Assembly: GCA_964036295.1 (NCBI GenBank) | Contig: OZ038463.1 | Location: 15,274,069 to 15,338,068, forward strand | DNA length: 64,000 nucleotides | Direction: 5' to 3' | DNA from: Plumapathes pennacea | Taxonomy: Eukaryota; Cnidaria; Anthozoa; Antipatharia; Myriopathidae | Part shown: positions 56,148 to 64,000 of the stretch, piece after piece | How the letters are laid out: each line of letters begins with the position of its first letter | Numbering within the stretch: the stretch's first letter is position 1 | The notes under the pieces: generated by a model | The model's database searches: none | Told to the model about the DNA's origin: nothing | What the model saw: the letters and a program-made list of their open reading frames with translations, nothing else | Position numbers and translations under genes: made by a program

Positions 56148-59100
56148 ATGGACAAACTACAGGCTCTCTTTATCACTTTAAGGTTCGCAGAGGTAAACAA
56201 AAACAAGAGACATCAAAGCGAAATTCATTATAAAATCGGAACTAATTATTACTCTGTTGCAAACTATAACAATGCCTTTAAACACTTTAACACATGCTTG
56301 ACTATCGCAAAGGAGATTGGAGACAAGAATGCAGAAGCAGCAGCTTATGGCAACCTTGGGTGCTGCTTTAGATCTCTTGGCCAGTACGACAAGGCTATTA
56401 AATATCAGGAAATGCATTTGGCTATTGCAAAAAAGATTGGGAACAAAAATGGCGAAGGAACAGCTTATGGCAACCTTGGATGTTGCTTTAGATCTCTTGG
56501 CCAGTACGACAAGGCTATTAAATATCACGAATTGAGCCTGACTATCGCAAAAGAGATTGAGAACAAGAATGGAAAAGGAATAGCTTATGGCAACCTTGGA
56601 TGTTGCTTTCAATCTCTTTACCAGTACGATAAGGCTATTATATATCACGAAATGCAACTGACTATCGCAAATGAGATAAAGGACAAGAATGGGGAAGGAG
56701 TAGCTTATGACAACCTTGGATGTTGCTTTATATCTCTTGGCCAGTACGACAAGGCTATTATATATCTGGAAATGCACCTGACTATCGCAAAAGAGATTGG
56801 GGACAAGAATGGTGAAGGAACAGCTTATGGCAACCTTGGATGTTGCTTTATATCTCTTGGCCAGTACGACAAGGCTATTAAATATCAGGAAATGAGCCTG
56901 ACTATCGTAAAGGAGATTGGGGACAAGAATGGCGAAGGAACAGCTTATGGCAACCTTGGATGTTGCTTTCAGTCTCTTGGCCAGTACGACAAGGCTATTA
57001 TACATCACAAAATGCACCTGACTATCGCAAAAGAGATTGGGGACAAGAATGGCAAAGGAAGAGCTTATGGCAACCTTGGACATTGCTTTCAATCTCTTGG
57101 CCAGTACGACAAGGCTATTATATATCACGAAATGTGCCTGACAATAGCAAAAGAGATTGGGAACAAGAATGGAGGAGCAGTAGCTTGTGGCAACCTTGGA
57201 GGTTGCTTTCAATCTCTTAGCCAGTACGACAAGGCTATTACATATCACGAAATGTGCCTGACTATCGCAAATGAGATTGGGAACAAGAATAGCGAAGGAA
57301 GAGCTTATGGCAACTTTGGATGTTGCTTTCAATCTCTTGGCCAGTACGACAAGGCTATTAAATATTACAAAATGTGCCTGACTATCGCAAAAGAGATTGG
57401 AGACAAGAATGGAGGAGCAGCAGCTTATGGCAACCTTGGATTTTGCTTTCAATCTCTTGGCCAGTACGACAAGGCTATTATATATCTGGAAATGTCCCTG
57501 ACTATCGCAAAAGAGATTGGAGACAAGAATGGCGAAGGAACAGCTTATGGCAACCTTGGGTGTTGCTTTATATCTCTTGGCCAGTACGACAAGGCTATTA
57601 TATACCTGGAAATGCACCTGACTATCGCAAAAGAGATTGGGGACAAGAATGGCGAAGGAACAGCTTATGGCAACCTTGGATGTTGCTTTGAATCTCTTAG
57701 CCAGTACGACAAGGCTATTACATATCACGAAATGCACCAGACTATCGCAAATGAGATTGGAGACAAGAATGGCGAAGGAAGAGCTTATGGCAACCTTGGA
57801 TGTTGCTTTCAATCTTTTGGCCAGTACGACAAGGCTATTAAATATCAGGAAATGAGCCTGACTATCGCAAAAGAGATTGGGAACAAGAATGGAGGAGCAA
57901 CAGCTTATGGCAACCTTGGATGTTGCTTTCAATCTCTTGGCCAGTACGACAAGGCTATTAAATATCACGAAGTGCACCTGACTATCGCAAAAGAGATTGG
58001 GAACAAGAATGGCGAAGGAACAGCTTATGGCAATCTTGGATATTGCTTTCAATTTCTTGGCCAGTACGACAAGGCTATTAAATATCACGAAATGCACCTG
58101 ACTATCGCAAAAGAGATTGGGAACAAGAATGGCGAAGGAACAGCTTATGGCAATCTTGGATATTGCTTTCAATCTCTTGGCCAGTACGACAAGGCTATTA
58201 AATATCACGAAATGAGCCTGACTATCGCAAAAGAGATTGGGAACAAGAATGGCGAGGGAGCAGCCTATGGCAACCTTGGATGTTGGTTTAGTACTCTTGG
58301 CCAGTACGACAAGGCGGAAACGAGTTTGAGGAAATTTAACGAATGCTTCGATGAGTTGTTTCAGAATGTTCCAGTGATGGATGCATATAAAGTTTCTCTA
58401 ATCGACACTTTTAGCCACATCTGTAAGACATTGATTGGAGTCCTTTTAGCACGAAAGAAAAGAGATGAAGCTCTTATTTTCGCCGAAAGAGGACGTTCAC
58501 GAGCGTTAAATGAACTTATTTATACAGGCAATCTCCGGAACTATAGTTGCATCTCTAAAGCCATTCTTTCCGTCCATGAAGTCCGTAAAGTGGTCAAGGT
58601 TCTGGGAAGCACAGTCATTTTCTTTTCGTTAGGTTCTGCTATTAGCACCTGGATGATACAACAAAATTCAGACGTTCTGTTCTGGGAACATGATTTGACT
58701 GAAGTGGTACATTCCAAGAATAATTCCACGAAGAACTTTACGTGTGAGGGTCATGTTAAATCCATGGTTGACGATATCACGGAGTTGATGAAAGCGCCAG
58801 GTAGAATGGTTGACACATACGAAGACCGTTCACTGTCGTTTCTTTACCCAGAGGAAGTATTGGAATTCAACAGGAAGAAGCCAGTATCTGTTGTAGAATC
58901 TGCAGCAGTGGATGTCGATTTTGGTTTTTCAAATCTTGCAGTGCCTCAGCTAAAAGACAAGAAAATAGCCAGGTCGACAATCTCAGTACGTAGAGGTCAA
59001 ACAGACGATTTCACAGGTAATCCTAAAAAGTCAAACGAGTCAAAGTTGAACCAACTGCTAAAAGACTTGTATCAAGTTCTTTTAGGGCCTTCGCGACAGT

Positions 59101-59918
59101 ATGTGGCGGGTTCGCAAGCAGTCATCGTCCCGGAAGGTGCGCTTGCTCTTGTTCCATTTTCTGCTCTCTTGGATGAAAACGGACACTATGCGGCGGAATC
59201 CTTACAAGTCAGACTCATTCCGTCACTAGAAACCGCAAAGATGATCAGAGAACGCCCTGAAGAACCAGCTGGACGAGGAAGACCTTTGGTAATTGGAGAC
59301 CCAGATATTGGCAAAGTAAAAATGGATGACAAGATAATTACTTCTCCAAAACTACCCTTTGCATTGAAAGAAGTTGAAATGGTTGTATCAAAGGTGCTTA
59401 ATGTTAAGCCACTCGTGGGGAAGGAAGCGACCAAAAAGAGATTCCTTCGAAGAGTTGAACGTGCAAACTTGATTCACATTGCATCTCACGGACATGCAAA
59501 AAGGGGAGAGATCTTGCTTGCTCCTTGTTCTGGAAAAGATATAAACAATGTCGAAGATGTCATGCTGAAAATTTCTGATCTGGAAAGTAAACGCATAAAA
59601 GCTAAGCTAGTTGTACTCAGCTGTTGCCACAGCGGCCGTGGTGAAGTCGGAACGGAGGGCGTAATTGGCATCGCTCGTGCGTTTCTCGGAGCTGGAGCTC
59701 GCGCAGTTCTTGTAACACTATGGGAGGTTGACGATAAGGCCACTCTTTTGTTTATGTTTCACTTCTACAAGAACCTGTCGTACGGTAAAAGTGCAAATGA
59801 AGCACTTAATTTTGCCGCAAACGCCGTGAGAGAAGATGAGATGTTCCGCCATCCCCGTTTCTTGGCTCCGTTTGCCCTCATAGGGGAAGATGTGACTATT
59901 TTTGATGGGTCAAAATGA
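56148..59918 (+). CDS. TPR-CHAT protein (tetratricopeptide array plus caspase-like CHAT domain), single exon
   Basis: 1256 residues, no intron. Residues 1-61 hold a degenerate first TPR. Residues 62-701 are sixteen 40-residue TPRs of consensus GEGTAYGNLGCCFQSLGQYD-KAIKYHEMSLTIAKEIGNKN, and 702 onward is a last half-matching unit. At DNA level the repeats are exactly 120 bp (56331-58250) and very similar, indicating recent tandem expansion. Residues about 770-800 contain EALIFAERGRSRALNELIY, common before CHAT. The CHAT domain covers about 970-1250. It includes VIVPEGALALVPFSALLDE, His1114 in IHIASHG and Cys1160 in LSCCHSGRG, the pair expected of a caspase-fold protease, and ends FLAPFALIGED. 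CHAT proteases with TPRs act in bacterial (TPR-CHAT/Craspase) defence and as separase relatives; the cnidarian proteins have no established function. AATAAA lies at 60062. An immune role is inference. Confidence 0.93.
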   Translation: MDKLQALFITLRFAEVNKNKRHQSEIHYKIGTNYYSVANYNNAFKHFNTCLTIAKEIGDKNAEAAAYGNLGCCFRSLGQYDKAIKYQEMHLAIAKKIGNKNGEGTAYGNLGCCFRSLGQYDKAIKYHELSLTIAKEIENKNGKGIAYGNLGCCFQSLYQYDKAIIYHEMQLTIANEIKDKNGEGVAYDNLGCCFISLGQYDKAIIYLEMHLTIAKEIGDKNGEGTAYGNLGCCFISLGQYDKAIKYQEMSLTIVKEIGDKNGEGTAYGNLGCCFQSLGQYDKAIIHHKMHLTIAKEIGDKNGKGRAYGNLGHCFQSLGQYDKAIIYHEMCLTIAKEIGNKNGGAVACGNLGGCFQSLSQYDKAITYHEMCLTIANEIGNKNSEGRAYGNFGCCFQSLGQYDKAIKYYKMCLTIAKEIGDKNGGAAAYGNLGFCFQSLGQYDKAIIYLEMSLTIAKEIGDKNGEGTAYGNLGCCFISLGQYDKAIIYLEMHLTIAKEIGDKNGEGTAYGNLGCCFESLSQYDKAITYHEMHQTIANEIGDKNGEGRAYGNLGCCFQSFGQYDKAIKYQEMSLTIAKEIGNKNGGATAYGNLGCCFQSLGQYDKAIKYHEVHLTIAKEIGNKNGEGTAYGNLGYCFQFLGQYDKAIKYHEMHLTIAKEIGNKNGEGTAYGNLGYCFQSLGQYDKAIKYHEMSLTIAKEIGNKNGEGAAYGNLGCWFSTLGQYDKAETSLRKFNECFDELFQNVPVMDAYKVSLIDTFSHICKTLIGVLLARKKRDEALIFAERGRSRALNELIYTGNLRNYSCISKAILSVHEVRKVVKVLGSTVIFFSLGSAISTWMIQQNSDVLFWEHDLTEVVHSKNNSTKNFTCEGHVKSMVDDITELMKAPGRMVDTYEDRSLSFLYPEEVLEFNRKKPVSVVESAAVDVDFGFSNLAVPQLKDKKIARSTISVRRGQTDDFTGNPKKSNESKLNQLLKDLYQVLLGPSRQYVAGSQAVIVPEGALALVPFSALLDENGHYAAESLQVRLIPSLETAKMIRERPEEPAGRGRPLVIGDPDIGKVKMDDKIITSPKLPFALKEVEMVVSKVLNVKPLVGKEATKKRFLRRVERANLIHIASHGHAKRGEILLAPCSGKDINNVEDVMLKISDLESKRIKAKLVVLSCCHSGRGEVGTEGVIGIARAFLGAGARAVLVTLWEVDDKATLLFMFHFYKNLSYGKSANEALNFAANAVREDEMFRHPRFLAPFALIGEDVTIFDGSK
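56331..58250 (+). repeat. Sixteen in-frame 120-bp tandem repeats encoding TPRs
   Basis: Every unit is exactly 120 bp with no indels. Invariant segments such as CTTGGCCAGTACGACAAGGC recur in most units. Differences cluster at a few codons of helix A and helix B (positions encoding Q/I/R/E before SL, H/Q/L after Y, and M/V plus H/S/C). A complementary ORF of 676 codons on the minus strand (58208-56178) is a by-product of the repeat periodicity. Confidence 0.95.
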
Positions 59919-60589
59919 TTCAGTATAGCATAGAATAGCACACTTAGTGATGACTGGTTGAGGCCGTTCAAATTTAAGCAATACATTTGAGGTGTTGTTT
60001 ATACTTTGGTATGGTGGGTCAAGTGAAGACTTCAGTCTTTGAAATTTTAGGTATAGATAGTAATAAAAGGTAGTTATTTAGCAGACTGACATCTAGCATT
60101 TTGCCAATAATGTATATAATTTTTCTGGATTCTTTACGTAAAAAATCTAGGGAAGATACAAAGGTCCTACCAAGAATTTTTGTCTTTCCTTTTTAACCCT
60201 GAACTCCTCAGCGATTCAATCTAATTCTCTCAAAAAAGTATTTCACCGGTCGGGAGATAATATATATATCATACAGTAAGGAAAATGTGGTTTTTCACAA
60301 CTGGCTTAGATTAAGCTGATGAAATGATCAATTCTCCCTTTTTCACTCAGACATTTTTTTAATGAACGGTTAGGAGAAACGCTATCACAAAGGACTGAAG
60401 AGAAGTGGAGGGTTTATGAATAGAATTTTATTCAGAATCTGAAGTTATTTCTTTTTCTAAAGACGTTAACGGTTCACCGATTCAAACTATTCTCTTTAGC
60501 AGTTGGCACCACAGTCAAACACTTAACTATGTGAATAATTCGAGTTTGTAAAATTTCCTTGTTAAGGGGCCCTTCTCGGGGAGGGGAGG

Positions 60590-60845
60590 GGGAGGGGTAC
60601 TCCTCCAAATTTTGAGTGGGAGTGTGCCGCCCGGGACTGAAAACCCTTACCCTATTTCAGACCAAAATTGGCAATTTTCGACCCTACGTCAGACCAAAAC
60701 TTGCAATTGTCGGTCCTATTTCAGACCAAAATATGCGATTTTTGACCCTATTTCAGATTAAAGGTTCATCAGACTAAAATGCTGAAAAATGATACCCTTC
60801 GGGGCAGCACATACCTATATGGCTCATATATGGGAATACCTCCGG
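60590..60845. repeat. Interspersed repeat, ACCCTATTTCAGACCAAAAT units
   Basis: Four spaced copies of CCCTATTTCAGACCAAA or a variant, then CATATATGGGAATACCTCCG. It is the inverse orientation of the families at 3675-4090 and 43020-43200. Bounded upstream by a G-rich stretch. The flank 59919-60589 is 3'UTR/intergenic, and 60846-61312 shows nothing recognised. Confidence 0.6.
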
Positions 60846-61312
60846 GAGTTATTGGGTAGTTTCAGCCGCGTAAGAGTTCAGGATTTTACGCCTGTCTTCA
60901 CAGATTGCTAACTTCCAACATTAAATGAAACACGATATATCGTTCTTTTTGTGGGGTTTTTAACCTTCTTTTCTCCAGACAGTGCTCGTAATACTCCTTT
61001 TGTCGACTTCTTTTATTTTGGCTGATCTAAAAATGTTGTCTCGCAAGTCACCCACAAACAAAAGGCTAGGTAGTTACGCGTTTTGTTTCACGTTGCCAGT
61101 CGCGTTGGAAACCGTTCACACCAGACTGGAGTTAAATGTCGAGACCGAAGACGACGGTTTTTCTGAAGTTTGATCGACAGGGCGCGTTCTTTACGGCATA
61201 ATAATAGCCGGACTAATAAGGATACACGTTGTTTGGGAGATACTCTTATTCCGGGGTATTTGTAATACACTCCGTCAATTGCACAAACAAAAGAAAAAAA
61301 GAGTTTTCCTCA

Positions 61313-62838
61313 GAAAAAGAAATCGTCTTTGATGGGTAAAAAATGATCAACAGCATAACGATCTTAAAATTAGGAAAGCTGCATGAGCTCCAGGGGGCAG
61401 TCTATTTGTAGGGCTGTCGAGGCGCATTGCTTATCATATCCAGGGTCTACACAATCATAAGCATTTGCCTTTTGTAATTCAAGTGTTCGATAATTGCGTT
61501 ATATCTTTTATGTTTCTTGGTTTCATTAGAGTGGCTCTAACCAGAATTTGCCTGTCTGTTAAATAATTCGATGATTATTCAGGATCACCCAAGCTGTGGT
61601 TTGGAACGTGCTGTTTCCGCATGCCATCACAATTCTTCTCTTTGCATGTACGTCTCGTGTGAGCTTTCAGCGAGCGGCACATTATGTGTCGGCACAGCAA
61701 GCGCACGGATGATCAGATCATCACGAACTCTGCCATTTGCCCGAAATGTACCATAAACAATCTTTTTATCCTTGTATACATGGTGAACAATTTTTCATAA
61801 CTTCCCCCGAGATGATCACGAAAAATCGTTTACTATGTATAAATCCTTGTATACGTGGCAAACGATTTTTCGTGACTTGAAGAGCACCCATCGGAGCCGT
61901 TCCGCAAACATGTGTTCCACACAGGATCCTGTGCTGGCAGTCGTTTTGGTTTTTCCTCTGCTGCTCGGTGAGGAAAAAACACTTCTTTCCGACCGCTGGC
62001 AAAATTGAGTCTTGCATACTCCTTCGAAAATAGACAGGTTTTCCGCCTGTCGCTTTGTGCTGCCGAAAAATGTATATTCTTCAGCCTGGAAGCAGTACTT
62101 TTTTCTCCGGCTGGAAAACAAGGTGATTTTGATCAGCTGCTGGGAGATTTTTCCTCGACTGTTCTGCTGGGAAATGGACATTTGGAAATTGCCTTCCTGG
62201 GAATGTGGAACACCTCTGTTTGCCAGCAACAGAAAAAAAAAAGCCGGAAGGAACTATTTTTTGGGAAGCTATCCATTGTATTTGCACAAGAAAACGTATT
62301 TTGAGAAAATAAATATACTCGTTGGCGTGACCCCCCTCCCCCTCCCCCCGAAATGATAATGAAAAATAGTTTACTATGTATAAATCTTTGTATACATGGT
62401 TTGTGTATCGTATCAAAATGTGGTATATACTATATACTGGGTTTAGTAAATAACGAAAATTCGTTTATAGTATACCTACGGGCAAATCCCAAAATTTGTT
62501 GGTACATGCACTACCAAGTTGTAGTTAGCCTTATCAGAAACACAACTAAAGTGTCTTACTGTAAAATATGTCTCGCCGTCCTTCACCCATCCAATGACGA
62601 TATCAGCGCCCTTCATTTTGCCTTGACCCGACGAAATTCCGAACCCAACCCAGCCATTTGTTTTAGCTTCCACTGCAAACTGAATAGTAGAGTCGCTTGC
62701 AATCACTCTCCAGTACAGAATGACTTTAGAATCCTCGGCTAACGCTGCGAAGTTGCTGTACTCGGATGCGAGATCATCTCCCTTCGCGCGAGTGTGAGCG
62801 ACAAGAAAATCGAACCAAACACAAGGAAAAGTATTCAT
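61313..62838 (-). pseudogene. 5' fragment of a second MOXD1 copy (exon 1, shortened intron 1, start of exon 2)
   Basis: Exon 1 copy at 62838-62560 encodes 93 residues, closely matching the intact gene from KGDDLASEYSNFAAL to the splice donor. Its start has a 1-bp and a 2-bp insertion that together restore frame but change the signal peptide to MNTFPCVWFDFLVAHTRA, no longer clearly hydrophobic. The exon 2 copy begins near 61362 behind a damaged acceptor (TTTTAAG/ATCG in place of TTTCAG/GATCG), shifting frame, and homology ends near 61313, about 16 codons in. Intron 1 is about 1.2 kb instead of 4.5 kb because the foldback and retrotransposon insertions are absent. It is a truncated pseudogene in the same orientation as the intact gene. 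Confidence 0.88.
61760..62440. repeat. Repeat inserted in the intron of the MOXD1 pseudogene fragment
   Basis: ACTATGTATAAATCCTTGTATACGTGG near 61831 and ACTATGTATAAATCTTTGTATACATGG near 62372 are direct copies about 540 bp apart, and a third partial copy (CTTTTTATCCTTGTATACAT) is at 61760. The intervening DNA has inverted GAAAATGTAT/CAGCCTGGAAGC-type arms. This block has no counterpart in the intact gene's intron. Class unknown. Confidence 0.45.
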
Positions 62839-62954
62839 TGTCGAAAACAAGTGACGAATGTCGAAAGTGACGCTAAATCTTCAGCTAATAATAGGTGCAT
62901 ACGTCATCCAACACGACCTTCTGACAGGTGACACGGATGAAGCAAATGAACTAT

Positions 62955-63085
62955 TGCAGTGACCAAATATTGGCAATGAGATCAATTTTCTGACGTCTTG
63001 AACTTTTCGTTACATTTTTCTTTTGCTCGGTATTCATTACTCATAAGGATGTTATTTATTATAGTCGCAGTCGCTTTTTGCAGGG
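62955..63085 (+). repeat. Duplicated MOXD1 5'-flank segment, copy 3
   Basis: Matches 37414-37520 and 39648-39765: GGCAATGAGATCAATTTTCT, TTACATTTTTCTTTTGCTCGG, CAGTCGCTTTTTGCA. It lies about 120 bp upstream of the exon 1 copy at 62838, the same relative position as copy 2. Confidence 0.75.
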
Positions 63086-63772
63086 TATATATTCATTGCG
63101 TTCGACGAAGGAGAACGCAAGCCTAATCTCAACTAGTGTGGGTTCCATGGGGTCGATGGGATACCTCTCACATGCTTTCAACCATGCGCTTTCCAGGCTG
63201 TTGGTCGAGCAAAGTCTGCGCCATTTTGAATATTTACTATGCGCGCTCTGTAACGCACGAGTGGCTCTGAATGGTCACACTGAGGTCTATGAAAAGCAAA
63301 GACACCTACTTTTCACTAAAATAAGCCAATATCTGGAATGATAAGAGCAGCACGACAGCAAGAATTCCACAGAAAAATGTAATTCGACTCGCGATTGCCG
63401 TATTTCAGTATATATATATATATACATATAAGCTTGTTTTCCTTTGTTTTGTTGGTACCGTTTTGTTATTCTTTAAAAATGTCCTGACTTGCAGAAAATG
63501 AAGAAATAATAAGCGCCCACTCTCAAGGCCCCAAAATTAAAGGCGCTTATTAAAATAAGTACGGTGCGAGCCAGGTCAACTCGACCGACCATATGACGAC
63601 AAAACGGACCAATCACATCAACGACCAGAAACATAAATACCGCCATCTGACGAATACTTTCACTTGACTCTGGAGATAACTTCCGCTCAGGGAGTCGAAA
63701 CGTCAGTCACCAACAAGTCTTTCTGGACCGGACGATCACAACCAACGTACGGTAACCATATTATTTACATTA
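63086..63772. other. Intergenic DNA with a possible Penelope-like element end
   Basis: A (TA)n run lies at 63408-63430. AATAAGCGCCCACT near 63510 and CGCTTATTAAAATAAG near 63543 form an inverted repeat. Positions 63590-63720 contain CATCTGACGAATACTTTCAC and GGGAGTCGAAACGTCAGTC, resembling ends of Penelope-like retroelements. The 87-codon ORF at 63078-63341 has no recognisable domain. Confidence 0.35.
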
Positions 63773-64000
63773 ACCCTTTCATCCCCAAGAGTGATCAAAT
63801 TCAATTTTTTCCTTCAGTATCTCACAAAAAATAAATATTGCAGGAAGGAGAAGTTGGCTTTTGATAGCTTGCTCAGGTGGTAGCCGATTAAACCTTTCAT
63901 CCCCAAGAGTGACCAACTTCGATTTTCTCCCTCAGTTTCTCACCAGAAACATATACAGTATGATACAGTAGGGAGAACTTGGCTTTTGATAGTTTGCTAA
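63773..64000 (+). repeat. Two tandem copies of the TTAACCCTTTCATCC repeat
   Basis: First copy from 63772 (TTAACCCTTTCATCCCCAAG); the second begins at about 63889 (TTAAACCTTTCATCCCCAAG) and runs off the window end. Both match 13568-13690. Confidence 0.8.

Noticed and set aside
56178..58208. 676-codon minus-strand ORF opposite the TPR array
   Set aside because: It repeats with the 120-bp unit, has no recognisable domain of its own, and is explained by one open antisense frame per unit.

Overview
The window is nuclear DNA of an animal, most likely an anthozoan cnidarian such as a stony coral. Its genes are intron-rich and clearly metazoan (SNRK, MDP1, BLOC1S4, SNRPB, MOXD1), with GT-AG introns of about 0.1-4.5 kb. 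There is one very large intronless TPR-CHAT gene of a kind common in cnidarians, and the AT-rich intergenic DNA is packed with small inverted-repeat (foldback/MITE) elements. The organism is inferred; the gene identities come from the exon translations.

Layout: (i) 0.9-7.6 kb, minus strand: a complete five-exon SNRK kinase gene. (ii) 10-11 kb, plus: a possible small intronless gene of unknown function. (iii) 11.2-15.4 kb, plus: a complete six-exon magnesium-dependent phosphatase 1 gene. (iv) 17.0-17.7 kb, minus: an intronless Rab32/38-related protein whose nucleotide-binding motifs are degraded. (v) 20.4-22.6 kb, minus: BLOC1S4 (cappuccino), head-to-head across 149 bp with (vi) 22.7-27.2 kb, plus: SNRPB (SmB/B'). 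(vii) 28.5-39.5 kb, minus: a complete 14-exon MOXD1-like copper monooxygenase with signal peptide and GPI-type tail. (viii) 43-64 kb: the torn remains of a second MOXD1 copy. Its last two exons lie at 43.7-44.2 kb and its first exon plus a stub of exon 2 at 61.3-62.8 kb. Between them is about 17 kb holding transposable elements and (ix) 56.1-59.9 kb, plus: a 1256-residue TPR-CHAT protein with sixteen 40-residue TPRs in exact 120-bp register and a caspase-like CHAT domain with the His/Cys pair.

The rest is mostly repeats: foldback elements flanked by TAA/TTA, two elements flanked by TTAA, pogo-like TA-flanked MITEs, a BEL/Pao-type LTR retrotransposon remnant with a nested CCGG-flanked element, an element carrying telomere-like repeats, a perfect 38-bp hairpin, a ~360-bp (TAAA)n array and many poly-G/C tracts. 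Several foldback boundaries can be read precisely, one of them because the damaged MOXD1 duplicate preserves the empty site.

The genes do not form one pathway. SNRK, MDP1, SNRPB and BLOC1S4 are housekeeping genes. BLOC1S4 and the Rab32-like gene both relate to lysosome-related organelles, but no functional link is shown. All splice sites were placed by eye from reading frame, GT/AG signals and remembered family alignments; no search or alignment was run.
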